Positions 33,594 to 44,183 of a DNA stretch of 64,000 nt are shown one piece after another (the stretch's first letter is position 1; each line of letters starts with the position of its first letter). The translations under genes and the position numbers were made by a program. The DNA comes from Pseudovirgaria hyperparasitica (Eukaryota; Ascomycota; Dothideomycetes; Acrospermales; Acrospermaceae). The stretch is taken from assembly GCF_010093815.1 (NCBI RefSeq), contig NW_022985551.1, forward strand, positions 2,243,087 to 2,307,086, read 5' to 3'. Below the pieces are notes generated by a model that was not told where the DNA came from, searched no databases, and was given only the letters and a program-made list of their open reading frames with translations.

Positions 33594-35099
33594 TCAATCC
33601 TTTTCCAACATCAACTGTGTACTGACCTCCCACTTCTGGCCACCACTCCCATACCCACCTCCCAGCTTATTCCTCACCAAACTTGCGATCCTCTCCCTGA
33701 GTCGAACTCCATCTTCCACATCCCTGACCTTCAATTTCAGATTGGCTTGGCATAGGCCATAATGCACCTGCCAAAATTTCGCCTCCTCAATTCCACTCAC
33801 GCTCGGATCCGATTGGATCTCAAACAGCACATCACTAATCCCTGGTCCTGCATAGCTCATCATCAACATCTTGCCTAATCGCCAGCCCATGCGCCAGCCG
33901 AGTACAATCATGCTTACGGCGACGACCAGCGCAAGACTGCGGTCTAGCCACACGTACATGCGTATGCTCATCAATGGCAGCAGTAGTAATAGTGCAGAGC
34001 AACTCAGTGTCAGGAAGTGGCTCGGATTCGACAGGATGCTAGGCAAGCTGCTAAAATACCCAATGCGCATGACCCTGCCAATACGTGCATGGTTCTTGAG
34101 CACCAAGGCACTCGTCAGAGTCACTGCAATCGCAAGGAGCGCCGAAACATCGATGCTCCCGGGACTCACACGCTCATGCGCTGGTCGCGCGCCGTGCGAG
34201 TGGTGTGGCGCATGGGAGCCCGCGTCCTCTAGAACATGTGTCAACGAATGTGATATCAAGTCTAGGCCCATGAACAGCAGTCCCACGCTCATGCCTAGTC
34301 CCGCGACAACCTCTGCGCGCTCGAAGCCGAACGGGTGGCGAATACTGCTGCGCATCCAGGCCTCGAAGTTGCCGCCGACGTCGACGGCTACGCATAAGAA
34401 CGCACCAAGGGCGTCGAAGAATAAGAGACGTGAGAGCACAGTCAGTGCGAGGGATTCATGAGCGCCCCAGAAGACAAAGCCGCTGGTTGTGAGGTGACAG
34501 AAACACCATGCGCCACGCAAAGCTTGGTCATGCGACATGCTGGACCAGTATTCGCGCCATGTGGGAATCGGAAGGGAAGCGGGGAGTTGGAGAGGTGCGC
34601 GGTTGGGCGGTGGTTCGAGGAAGATTTGGTGGGAGACAGAGGAGTGTTTATATTTGTGGCCACGGCGACGTCCGATGTCCTGTATATTGTGTTAAGAGAC
34701 GTAGAAAGCTATCAGCGGTGATAGGAGGGGTCATACTGATTTCGAACTCGGGGGAGCTTTGCTTGCAGTGTATGTAACGGTCTGGAAATTGAACGGATTC
34801 TGTACGGGCTCTGTATCTTCACTTGTCGCTGACATTGGGGTGTATGGAGTGTATGGCGCTGCAGAGCCAGGAATTATAGCACTGCGAGGGGATGCGCTCG
34901 AGGAGGGTGCCAGCGAGGCAAATTGCGATGTAGAAAAGTTCTCTGACAGTGGTGAGAGACTATCGAGACCATAACCCAGCTTTGTCGGTGAGGATTGGTC
35001 TTCATATAACTTGTCGAGTCCCAGTCCTATCGGTTGCTGTTCGTCTGGTGGTGGAGTAGGGGTCCGTGGAGGTAAGGGGACAGGCATGTTGGACGCCAT
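33594..35099 (-). CDS. zrg17: Zrg17-like cation diffusion facilitator (ER zinc transporter subunit)
   Basis: Exons 35099-34737 and 34679-33594; intron 57 bp; 482 residues. The N-terminal ~120 residues are Pro/Ser-rich and disordered, then IGRRRGHKYKHSSVSHQIF and LEPPPNRAPL, a block strongly conserved in Zrg17. Six membrane segments follow, including LTVLSRLLFFDALGAFLCV and VVAGLGMSVGLLFMGLDLIS, with SSIRHPFGFERAEV between. A His-rich cytosolic loop (HAPHHSHGARPAHE) lies between TM4 and TM5. Zrg17 pairs with Msc2 to move zinc into the ER; its own transport site is degenerate (family knowledge), and no clear HxxxD pair is seen here. ATG has a good context (GCCATGG). Confidence 0.88.
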
Positions 35100-35471
35100 G
35101 GCGGCCCGTCGAGTATCCTGGACCTATGGTTTACTAGGATGTGAATTCAGGATTGAGTGCATTGAAGACTGGTTCTGGCGTGTATATTCTGTGAAGCCGC
35201 TTAGTATTGAATGTCGACGTCAATCATTAATGTCAACTTCGATGTCTCCAGCTTCCCTCGTTCTTGGCTAGGGCAGAATCCATGGATTGACCTTGGCGGT
35301 GAGCTAGACCTTAGCCTGCTGTCGAACGGATGGGTTCCAAAGTCGTTCCATCCATTATCTTCTTCAAATATATAGAGAACTCTGCTAAAACACGCCTTCG
35401 CCTGCACACATGGCATGTCCAACGATCCCTGATCCAGCTGCGAACACGCTCGCCTCCGGCATCCTAAGGGC
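35100..35471. other. divergent promoter
   Basis: 372 bp between the Zrg17-like gene (minus) and the serine-rich membrane protein gene (plus). Nothing else seen. Confidence 0.4.
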
Positions 35472-36560
35472 ATGGACAATGTAGCTGGCCCAAACAGTTC
35501 TCGCCGAACGAGTGACAACGTGTCAAACAGTCTCGCACCTACGATCTCAAACGGTAATTCGAAAAGCCCGTCTTTGCGTAGGCGAAGTCCTTCCGGGAGT
35601 TTCCTATCTCGTATACCGTTCTTGAAGTCATCGGAGGAGAACCGTAGCGCAAAGACCAGCGGTAATGACCATCACGAACAGAGTGAAACTGAACAAAATG
35701 AAGAGAAGCGTGGAGGGTCACTGTCGCAGGCTTTGCGACAGGTCAAGCCTCGGAACAGAAAGGGTTCGTTGAGAAAGACGGCGATATTGGGTACTGGCAA
35801 CATAAAGCTCCAAGGACGAGAGCGCAAGAACTCTCTCCGGTCACGGCCATCCGAGGCCCAGGACTACACAACAAACGCTGGCGAAGCGACCTCAGCTCGT
35901 CGACTTCCATACATGAATAATGCTTCGACTTCATCTTCCGAGAACAACTTCGTCAATACAATACCACAATCATTATCTAGCATGTTTGTTAAAGACGACA
36001 ATGCATACGAGCGCGAGCCTCTTACACCAAACCAAACATTATCGCCTATCACTAGCCCAGAGTCGGCGAATACTTATATGTCTACGACGGACGACGATAC
36101 CGATTCGTCTACATTCTCTCGACCACCTGTCATCCCCGGTGGTATGGTGCCTAGTCAACAGTACTTTCCGCTCCCGCTGAACACAGCATTAGCGAGAAAA
36201 CGGTCGGTGAACCGCGCGCATCCTTCACAAAGCTCTCCTCTCTCACGTCCACCTGTAACGGTCGAAGACGACTATGACTACAGCGAGACGGAATGGTGGG
36301 GCTGGGTCATACTGATGGTCACATGGATTGTTTTCGTTGTAGGCATGGGAAGTTGCTTCGGAATTTGGAGCTGGGCTTGGGATGTTGGTGAGACGCCATA
36401 TGCGCCTCCGGAGCTGGAAAACGACGAAACCTTGCCCATAGTCGGATACTACCCAGCGTTGATCGTACTCACGGGGATTATGGCGTGGGTATGGGTTGTG
36501 ACAGCATGGGTTGGGATGAAGTATTTTAGACATGCTCGAGTAATGGCCGAAGAGGGCTGA
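35472..36560 (+). CDS. serine-rich fungal protein with two C-terminal membrane segments
   Basis: A single exon encodes 362 residues. The first ~265 residues are disordered, Ser/Arg/Thr-rich, with many Ser-Pro and Thr-Pro sites (REPLTPNQTLSPITSPES), likely phosphorylated. After EDDYDYSETEWWGW come two membrane segments, VILMVTWIVFVVGMGSCFGI and YYPALIVLTGIMAWVWVVTA. The intervening loop WDVGETPYAPPELENDETLP is the sort of block that is nearly invariant in such fungal proteins. The end is WVGMKYFRHAR. I know it only as a conserved Pezizomycotina protein often named serine-rich protein; function unknown. Both termini are probably cytosolic. Confidence 0.7.
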   Translation: MDNVAGPNSSRRTSDNVSNSLAPTISNGNSKSPSLRRRSPSGSFLSRIPFLKSSEENRSAKTSGNDHHEQSETEQNEEKRGGSLSQALRQVKPRNRKGSLRKTAILGTGNIKLQGRERKNSLRSRPSEAQDYTTNAGEATSARRLPYMNNASTSSSENNFVNTIPQSLSSMFVKDDNAYEREPLTPNQTLSPITSPESANTYMSTTDDDTDSSTFSRPPVIPGGMVPSQQYFPLPLNTALARKRSVNRAHPSQSSPLSRPPVTVEDDYDYSETEWWGWVILMVTWIVFVVGMGSCFGIWSWAWDVGETPYAPPELENDETLPIVGYYPALIVLTGIMAWVWVVTAWVGMKYFRHARVMAEEG

Positions 36561-37657
36561 GAATATTCGTTCGAGACTATGTGATGTTGTTACTGGCAAG
36601 CGATGTGGCCTGGCCTCCAAACCTCCTACGCGCCTTTGTTGGCGTATCTGAACCTTCCACGGAATCTTTTCCGGGCTGGTCTCGCTAGTTGACGCGTCGT
36701 GGTCTAGGTAATTACATCCAGGCTCCAGAGCACTTAGGTATGGAAAGCATTGACTCTATAGACGCACACGCCCTGCCAGAAATATAACGCCGTGGCTTTT
36801 CAAGATTGCTGAGATGGAGTGCCAGCGTGGACCAAGAATAGCACTTCATGATTCAAGGTTCATGTCTAGACTGTACTGCTAAGTTGCATAACCTGCGGAA
36901 CGGCGCTCAGTGGATGTTGATGCGTTGTATTGGGTGATGGGTTTATAATATATGTAGACTTTCACAGCTGTTACGAGGCTAATGTGGAGTGGTGATAATC
37001 ACCCAATTTGTGATCCTATCCATGCTCTATCAAGCGCTTGTGGATTTACCTGAAGCCAAAACGGCCCCCATAACTTTCAGCTGCAACTACAGCCACAACC
37101 CACAGTTAGCGACCAGGCCCTCCGATACAAGAATACGAGAAAAGTCATGGAGTCTGCGATCCAGTCCTATCGTTTGCCATCTATCTCTCTTCAACTGCCT
37201 CGCAACCTACTCTCTGGTCCTGTTCCTGGACAATTTCGACCCGACCCGACCACGATCGCGATACCGACGCTGACTCGCTCAAGGCAGACAGCTTCACCGG
37301 GCTGAGGCTGTGCTTCAATACCGACACCATCACACTGTGCGACATTGCAAGGACCTGGCAAGGCTACACCTCGACAGGGACGTCAAACACTCCATGTATA
37401 ACGACAGCGTCCAGTCGTGACACATCTCCTAGAAGAGAAAGACAACTTGTATAGCTTGAGTAGTCTCAAAGGGAGCAAGGAAAGTCTGAGACGGCGGGAA
37501 CCTTGGAAAGACTGCGACTGCGACTGCGACTGCGACTGCGACTGCGACTGCGACTGCGACTGCGACTGCGACTGCGAATGCTACGGCGACGTCATTACCG
37601 AATAGATTACCACTGCCTACACGATCAACCTCCATTGGAAGGTTGGAAGACAACACC
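36561..37657. other. intergenic and 5' leader of the DUF3433 gene
   Basis: 1.1 kb. The right end has the hexanucleotide array described separately. The left part shows no gene. Confidence 0.4.
37511..37576 (+). repeat. (ACTGCG)11 microsatellite
   Basis: Eleven perfect hexamers over 66 bp. The frame shared with the downstream gene reads Thr-Ala, another reads Cys-Asp, and none of the frames contains a stop inside the array. It ends 81 bp before the first ATG of the DUF3433 gene. Confidence 0.97.
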
Positions 37658-40432
37658 ATGACAGACCTTCCTAGTCCGTGCATTACAGGCAGTCCGACAA
37701 GGTCGCGACGATCGTCCCAGCCAGTATCCACTGCCTCACCCGATTTGATATCACCCCTCCAGTCTCCCCAGGCTTTTGCCTCCTTTCAGCGCCCCACCCC
37801 TACGCGCTCCGCTTCAAGTTCTGACGACCGGCTGTCCAAATTGTTCCCTTCCAGACGGCCTTCGTCGGGTGGAAGGCCACCTTCGATATCCGAAGAGAGG
37901 AAACCACGGCCACCGTCGAAGCAGTTTTCGTTACCTGGGTCCTTGGTACCGGCGGTGCAACCTGCATATACTATACCATCAGCTCCAGCCCCCCCGGCAT
38001 TTGCAGTTTCGCAGCCTCCAGCTCCACCCGCGTTCCCAGACCATACATCATATGATAGGACGGTGGACCCATTCGAAACGCAACATGCCCCAATAGCACA
38101 GTCCAAGCCAAGCCGGACAAAAAGTGTACTGGATAGATTCGCTTCACTGCGAGCGACAAGCATGTTCAGGTCGGCGAAGTACGCTACGCTTGACGATATT
38201 GACGGTGACTCTAGGGATAGGACACAGAGGGAGCTTCCACATGTTGCTGAAGAGGACGAAGGGCTCGGAATCGATATTAGCGGGCTGGAAGGACCCATCG
38301 CTCTTCAGTCAATCCATAGGGGAAGACCAGCCAACGTCTCAGATCAACTCGATGCCGACGAGGATGCCATGTATGCTGGCCATGCGGCAGAGTTTGAACG
38401 ACTAGAAGCTCATGATAGGGCCCTCGGACTGGGTATGGCAAATGTTGTGGAAGCAGCTTTCGAAACTTCTACTACTTCCAAAGTCACTCCTTCCCAAGGC
38501 ATGACGATAATACATAAGCGGGAACTGTCAAATCAAAATGTTGCAGCCCAGGACGCCGCAGAGAAGACTGGCGAGATACTTGCTGTGCCTGAAACTCCAG
38601 CATTCGACATCAGCACATTTGGCGGTGGTGACATTGGCACAAGCGATCCACTCAGCGTGAACGCGGAATCACGGGACGTATCTGATAAGCCTATGAGTTA
38701 CTTCTTCCCGGAAGATAAGGAGATGCCGGACTGGCGACCAGTGTCGATGCGCTGGTTTTATGTCGGCCTTCTAGTCTTACTCGCTTTCACCCTGGCTGGA
38801 CTACAGGAATATCTTTGTCAACTCTCCATTAAGAAGAAGAAGGAAGGTGGTGGCATTCTGGCATTCAAGGAGGCCAACGAACTCAGCGTTCTAGCATACT
38901 TTACATGGAAGTACGCGCCCACCATTGTCCTGCTATCTTACGGTATTCTCTGGCAAATCACCGACTACGAAATTAAGCGTCTCGAGCCCTACTATCAACT
39001 CTCTAAACGAACAGGTGCCACCGCAGCAGAGTCCCTTAATATCGACTACATATCACTTATTTCATACTTTGTACCTTTCCAAGCTGTCCGACATGGCCAT
39101 TGGGCTGTTGTAATCTCCTCTATGGGATATCTTTCAGCCGGCTCAATTGTGCCCATTCTCCAGTCTGCATCCGTAAACATATATCCTGATAAGGCACACC
39201 GGAAAGAAAATGAGTTCAAATACGTTCTGATTGATCCCGGCTGGTCACGTGCCGTCTCGGCAGTATTGGTCTTTGCTGCCATTCTGGGTATTGCCTTATT
39301 GGTCTCAATACGGCGCAAATCAGGCCTTCTGTCCGATCCCAAGGGTATCGCAGGCATTGCAGCCATGGCTACGCGCAGCCATATCCTCAACGATTTCCGC
39401 GGCTTAGACACCGCAAGCCAGAACACTATCAATAAACAACTACGGCACCGAAGATACATTCTACACAAGAGTGCCCTATGGCAAGGAGAGTACATCCGTA
39501 ACTCGGCCCACACAATCCGCGAACACCACACGGATTCCCGACCGATTATGCTCACGAAACGTGCGGGTTACCCGTTCGTCGGCTCCATTGTTGTCGTCGC
39601 AATTCTTATACCTATTTTTATGTTTATTCCATCAGCAAACGTCCTCACTGAAAAAGTGCCTTTTCTCCTTACCGCCATCGCTACCGGCATCAAACTCATC
39701 TGGGGCTCTCTTGACATGAGCATGCGGCTCATGGAACCCTGGGTCATCCTCAGCATGCGCGGCGCCCCTGCCTCGACACTCACCCTGGACTACACTGGCA
39801 CGATACCCGGATATTTGTCTTTGAAAGCCCTCGTGAACAAACACTACCTCGTGAGTCTCGTCGGAATTGGAGCCATCCTCACTGAGATACTCACTGTATG
39901 TGCATCCTCGTTCTCTGTCGACGGCCTCAAATTCATCGCTGGCCAAGACGGGGGGCTAGGCAGTAGCAGTGGTGATCCTCCAGACATGCTACGCCTACGC
40001 GACGAAGATGACGTCGATGATGGTGTGTCTCGCTCCAACTCTGGAGAGACGTTCAAATCATTCTGGGTATCATTCGGCCTATCCATCACTATTCTTATCT
40101 ACCTCACTATCGTAGCTATCCTATGCCTCGTCCGACGCAGCAAGAAAATTATGCCGCGTACGCCGGGTCCAATCGCATCTACGCTAGCCTTCATCCACCA
40201 GAGTAAGATGCTGAATGTGTTTGTGGGCGCTGAACGGTTCGATAGCGTCAGGATGACCAAGTGGTTGGAGGGCAAAGGCGGGAGGTACGGCTTGGGCTGG
40301 TTCAATGGCAGAGACTCAGAGGATCATTGTGGTGTTGATGAGGAGCCTTTACTGGCGAGCTATGAGTGGGGTAAAGATTGGACAAAGGGGAGGTTGGTTG
40401 GGGGTGAAGTTGGCGGGTGGGAGCATTTTTGA
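37658..40432 (+). CDS. DUF3433 multi-pass membrane protein (SPRAY-like)
   Basis: A single exon of 924 residues from the first ATG. The same frame is open upstream to 37490 across the repeat array, but without an ATG, so extra N-terminal residues encoded by a spliced exon are possible. Residues 1-340 are disordered (Ser/Pro-rich, acidic). The rest is two repeats of a membrane module: WRPVSMRWFYVGLLVLLAFT and LEYLCQLS-type start near 350-380, YAPTIVLLSYGILWQITDYE, then LEPYYQLSKR; the second copy starts near AGYPFVGSIVVVAILIPIFM. DUF3433 proteins include Neurospora SPRAY, which affects hyphal branching and calcium. The enzymatic role is unknown. Ends with WEHF. Confidence 0.82.
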   Translation: MTDLPSPCITGSPTRSRRSSQPVSTASPDLISPLQSPQAFASFQRPTPTRSASSSDDRLSKLFPSRRPSSGGRPPSISEERKPRPPSKQFSLPGSLVPAVQPAYTIPSAPAPPAFAVSQPPAPPAFPDHTSYDRTVDPFETQHAPIAQSKPSRTKSVLDRFASLRATSMFRSAKYATLDDIDGDSRDRTQRELPHVAEEDEGLGIDISGLEGPIALQSIHRGRPANVSDQLDADEDAMYAGHAAEFERLEAHDRALGLGMANVVEAAFETSTTSKVTPSQGMTIIHKRELSNQNVAAQDAAEKTGEILAVPETPAFDISTFGGGDIGTSDPLSVNAESRDVSDKPMSYFFPEDKEMPDWRPVSMRWFYVGLLVLLAFTLAGLQEYLCQLSIKKKKEGGGILAFKEANELSVLAYFTWKYAPTIVLLSYGILWQITDYEIKRLEPYYQLSKRTGATAAESLNIDYISLISYFVPFQAVRHGHWAVVISSMGYLSAGSIVPILQSASVNIYPDKAHRKENEFKYVLIDPGWSRAVSAVLVFAAILGIALLVSIRRKSGLLSDPKGIAGIAAMATRSHILNDFRGLDTASQNTINKQLRHRRYILHKSALWQGEYIRNSAHTIREHHTDSRPIMLTKRAGYPFVGSIVVVAILIPIFMFIPSANVLTEKVPFLLTAIATGIKLIWGSLDMSMRLMEPWVILSMRGAPASTLTLDYTGTIPGYLSLKALVNKHYLVSLVGIGAILTEILTVCASSFSVDGLKFIAGQDGGLGSSSGDPPDMLRLRDEDDVDDGVSRSNSGETFKSFWVSFGLSITILIYLTIVAILCLVRRSKKIMPRTPGPIASTLAFIHQSKMLNVFVGAERFDSVRMTKWLEGKGGRYGLGWFNGRDSEDHCGVDEEPLLASYEWGKDWTKGRLVGGEVGGWEHF

Positions 40433-40627
40433 TGCATGTAGTAGACTGGGTTTAGAGACATACAGGCGCGTGTTGCCAAGTCGAGCGTGTTAAGGGGTGT
40501 TCAAGTCGCTTAGTTGTATTGTCATGTACCCATACGCTAATGGTCCATTGCATTCAGCAATATTATTCAACTGCAAATGTTCTACCGTCTAATCGTAACA
40601 ATCATATCCTCTTCATCTTATCTCATG

Positions 40628-43600
40628 TCATCTTCCCATTCTAATACTCTCACCTCCTTCCCTTATGATGCCAAACTCCGCGACCTGTGCCCCCTTTTCT
40701 CCACCTGCCTGAGTCCCCTCAATTACAAGCGTGGCGTACCGCCCACTCCACACGGGACTTTCCAGCGTCACATTCGTCGTATTCCCCAGATATACCCCCA
40801 CTATATCCCCAGCCGTGGCTGGATCGTACGGCTCGCTAATTGCAACGTTCTGGCTTGTTGTCACGTTCACAATCATCCCTTGGTCGGCGGTTCCAAATGG
40901 CGGCAGCGTACTGTTGCTGAAAACTACACTGAATGAGATTGGTGGGCTGCGTGACCAGGCGAGGTGTATGGCTGTAATGGGATAGAATCTATCTCCTGGA
41001 ATGCCTTTCTCGCTGCCGGTGCTCGACGAGAGGTCTACACTGATCCATGCTTCTGTTGCGCTGGCTGGTTGCCATACGGTGCTGATTGCGCCATCGACCG
41101 CGCTGAGAGGCATTTGCCCCGGGACGTATGGCTGCGGCGACGATGCTAGTGGGCGACATTGTGCGATGTTGTTTTCCCATGTTGAGATTGTGCCAATGCG
41201 GCGGTTTGGTAGTGTGATTGTGGAGTTAGGTGCAAGAGGAATGGTAGAGTTTGAGGAAAGACCATGGGAGATGGGAATGGGGGAGGTAGTGTACTTTGAG
41301 TTTGCGGATGGAAGCGAGTGTGGGAGGCGGGAGAGGGTAGTGTGTGTCTGGTTGCTTCGGGCAGTGATCGCGTGACCTTGCCAGTAGATGGTACGATATG
41401 TCAGGTGTGGGATCTGAGGCGGCAGGTTGGGGTTGATGGAGAGAGCGTCTAGGGAGAGGTTGAGGCCAAGGTAGCCGAAGACGGCGACGCGGTGGGACCC
41501 GCCTGTGCCGGTCAGGAATGGGTATGCTGGGTTTGCACCACCGTTGGAAGAGGGATCGTCTACAAGTTGTTCTGAGTATTGGAACCATGGGCCGCGTATG
41601 TACGGCTCGGTGCCGTAGATGTCATATGTGTAGGCAGAGCAGCCCGAGGGGGAGAACTTGTTGGCGACGATGCTGAAGACGCTGTATGTCATTCCGGGAC
41701 CATCTTGCGATTGACGGCCGGCGTAGTAGTCGAGGTTGGAGAGAGAGTAGGGGTTGGGGTAGTCGAGGAAGTCGTCAATGAGGACAACGTCTGCTTGTTT
41801 CACGTTGATGGAGCCATTCATGGTGTCGTACTCAAGGATTATGGAGGCTTTTTCATTGACAGGAAGATCAAGAGACGAGGCTCGCTCAGAATATGCGTCA
41901 ATGGTGGGCATGTTGAAGATATGGCGAAAACGGTTGGTATTGTTAAGATGCTTTTCGATGAGTGCGGTGGTGAAGCCGGCCTTGTCGACATGATTAGCGT
42001 ACTCGTCGGGATCTGTAGCATTTTTGAGGCTATATAGCTTCGTTGTTTCGTTATAGTCGAGAAGGTCTGTGTAAAATGTTGCAATGGCATCATAGATTGG
42101 GAAGAGCTCGTTCCGGAAATAGTCAATGTCACCACTGACAATCCAATAGTTGACGAATTCAAGCCCGATATCTCCATTTAAATGATACTCATAGTCGAAT
42201 GCTGGTCCCGCCGCTGTCGAGTTACCAAACCGTCCGCTAATCCAGGGGTAAGCTGCTCCTCTGGGGGAGAACCGGGCTGTCTGATTTTTGGAAGACTGAT
42301 ATGCTGTATTAATGTTCTCCTGAGCAGCTGGGAACTTGTTGACACGATACTGCGCAATTTGCTTCGCCACCTGGGGTTGAGAGACGACTAGTCCCGGTTG
42401 CATCCAAGTTTCGGCATCCCAAAAGATCCAGCCAGCATAGCAATCAGAACCCAGTCCACAAACGCTGATGCTGTTTCCGCCGAGATTGATATTGTGTCCC
42501 GCTTCTGCAATAGCATTCTCTCCCACAGTTTGCTGCAAGAGCTGGTATGGATTGGAAACGGCAAGAATTTGAAGCTCGACGATTTGTGGATCTTCAGGGA
42601 GACTTCCGTCATCTGCACGGAAGCTATCAACCGAGTCGTCAGAGAAGATATTGTGCCATTCTGTGACATGTGACTCTAGTAGACTCGCAAATCCAGCGTC
42701 CGCACCAGAAAGTGAAGCAGACCGTGCCGTCTTCTGTGGATCAGAAAATGCGTCACTTGATGCACCGCCAATGTGTTTTTCGACTTCAGTAGTATGTTTA
42801 GCTAGCAGCTGAGCGGGAATTGACTGTGCGATTGAAGACTGATTCCCACCAATACCGCCAGAAACGAGCTGTGTAGCCAAAATATCGTTGCAGCTAGATG
42901 TTAGAGTAGAATAAATATATGCCGTGACGTTGCTGACGCCATTCGGTCGGACCGCAGACCAAATGGTAGCAGCATCATGACCCTTGTCCACAAAGTCTGT
43001 CCGGACCGCAGCATCGCCTGCTAGGACGTCTGTAATGGTAACCAGAGTATCGCGAGAAGGTGTCATCTTGAGCTGTACAGCTGCTTGATTGACGTATAAC
43101 TTATGCACAAACATGTTGTACTCGATGTTGATTGCTTGGGTTTCGGAAGGAGCCCACGTGTAGTCCCACGACAGAAGTCCCTTCTTCATGTCTAGTGTTG
43201 AGGAGAAATTGAATATTTGAGAAGCGTGGGTGGATGCATCTAATACATTGCCATCGACTTCAATCGTCAGTCCCGCCCAATGAGGGACACCAGATATAAC
43301 GCTCTCTCCACCATACTGATATAGCCATTCGAAGTTGGTTCCATTTGTCCTTGGCTGTGAATCATAGAATCCAGCAATGGTCCCAAACGCTTGTCTTCTG
43401 GTAAATAATGGCCATCCACTGACTGCTCCTGGCTCGTCAACTTCGAAGAACGGACCCAGGGCAGCGATGCTGATACCAAGATAGCCATTGGCCAGGGACA
43501 TGCGCGACTGGAACTTGCCCTGCTCTAGGGTACGAGTAGTCAGCTGCCAGTTGTTGTCATCCCAGGTCACATCTTCAAAGCGAGTATCGTATAGCCTCGC

Positions 43601-43657
43601 TGAGGCATGAAGTGATTGGGACAGGAGTAAAAGACAAAAATGCCAATTGAAGATCAT
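40628..43657 (-). CDS. treA: acid trehalase (GH65), secreted
   Basis: A single exon of 1009 residues. A signal peptide (MIFNWHFCLLLLSQSLHASA) is followed by the GH65 N-terminal super-sandwich (QSRMSLANGYLGISIAALGP). The (alpha/alpha)6 barrel has CYAGWIFWDAETWMQPGL, YPWISGRFGNSTAAGP and EYHLNGDIGLEFVNYW. The general-acid Glu lies in DPDEYANHVDKAG (near 550), and QADVVLIDDF and GPGMTYSVFSIVANKFSP follow. The last ~200 residues carry a discoidin-like fold (AVDGAISTVWQPAS, AWISVDLSSSTGS), usual in Ath1/TreA proteins. It has many N-glycosylation sequons. The enzyme splits trehalose to two glucoses outside the cell or in the vacuole. No sign of damage. Confidence 0.92.
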   Translation of the reverse strand: MIFNWHFCLLLLSQSLHASARLYDTRFEDVTWDDNNWQLTTRTLEQGKFQSRMSLANGYLGISIAALGPFFEVDEPGAVSGWPLFTRRQAFGTIAGFYDSQPRTNGTNFEWLYQYGGESVISGVPHWAGLTIEVDGNVLDASTHASQIFNFSSTLDMKKGLLSWDYTWAPSETQAINIEYNMFVHKLYVNQAAVQLKMTPSRDTLVTITDVLAGDAAVRTDFVDKGHDAATIWSAVRPNGVSNVTAYIYSTLTSSCNDILATQLVSGGIGGNQSSIAQSIPAQLLAKHTTEVEKHIGGASSDAFSDPQKTARSASLSGADAGFASLLESHVTEWHNIFSDDSVDSFRADDGSLPEDPQIVELQILAVSNPYQLLQQTVGENAIAEAGHNINLGGNSISVCGLGSDCYAGWIFWDAETWMQPGLVVSQPQVAKQIAQYRVNKFPAAQENINTAYQSSKNQTARFSPRGAAYPWISGRFGNSTAAGPAFDYEYHLNGDIGLEFVNYWIVSGDIDYFRNELFPIYDAIATFYTDLLDYNETTKLYSLKNATDPDEYANHVDKAGFTTALIEKHLNNTNRFRHIFNMPTIDAYSERASSLDLPVNEKASIILEYDTMNGSINVKQADVVLIDDFLDYPNPYSLSNLDYYAGRQSQDGPGMTYSVFSIVANKFSPSGCSAYTYDIYGTEPYIRGPWFQYSEQLVDDPSSNGGANPAYPFLTGTGGSHRVAVFGYLGLNLSLDALSINPNLPPQIPHLTYRTIYWQGHAITARSNQTHTTLSRLPHSLPSANSKYTTSPIPISHGLSSNSTIPLAPNSTITLPNRRIGTISTWENNIAQCRPLASSPQPYVPGQMPLSAVDGAISTVWQPASATEAWISVDLSSSTGSEKGIPGDRFYPITAIHLAWSRSPPISFSVVFSNSTLPPFGTADQGMIVNVTTSQNVAISEPYDPATAGDIVGVYLGNTTNVTLESPVWSGRYATLVIEGTQAGGEKGAQVAEFGIIREGGESIRMGR

Positions 43658-44183
43658 ACTTGTGTTAACTCTAGTTGAAGAATGGACTGCGTGACCCTTT
43701 CGATCATGAAGTCAATGAAACTATTGACAAGTCTGGGAAGAGAGCGAAGGGGCGGCGACTTGCTTGTAGGACGTCTGCGATTCTGGGCATTGTTAGGGCA
43801 CAAGGAGCGCGTGACTGGTGCTGATGAGTGAATAATATGGATGAGCCAGCCTAGACCAATCAACACGCAAGGTTGGAACTGGGCTTCAAGTAACCTCAGG
43901 CATCCATCATGCAAGTGACGTCGTGCGGCTCCCTCACCCCGCTACAGCTGTCAGGCCACTGCGTTCCTGATTCTGCGAGGGCCGAGAGACGGACTGCGTA
44001 CTAAGGTACCAACTTATTCATCCTTGCGCCTTGTGGCCTTAGGCTTGTAATGCAGATTGCAGCCATGCCTCGGCTAGATGAGGTTTAACTGAGCGAGCGT
44101 GGCAATCGATGTCCTTCTCCTGAACCTGGCTCTACAGCTTCGATTGTCTCGGCATCGTCTGATTGACTGAAAGTACAGAAACC
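43658..44183. other. divergent promoter between the trehalase and enoyl-CoA hydratase genes
   Basis: 526 bp shared by two outward-facing genes. No motif singled out. Confidence 0.4.

Noticed and set aside
37417-37605. Small plus-strand ORF made of Cys-Asp repeats
   Set aside because: It is the hexanucleotide array read in a second frame, lacks an ATG start and has no other coding support.
40577-42037. Several plus-strand ORFs of 120-150 codons opposite the trehalase gene
   Set aside because: They are antisense shadows of one long, fully motif-supported exon.
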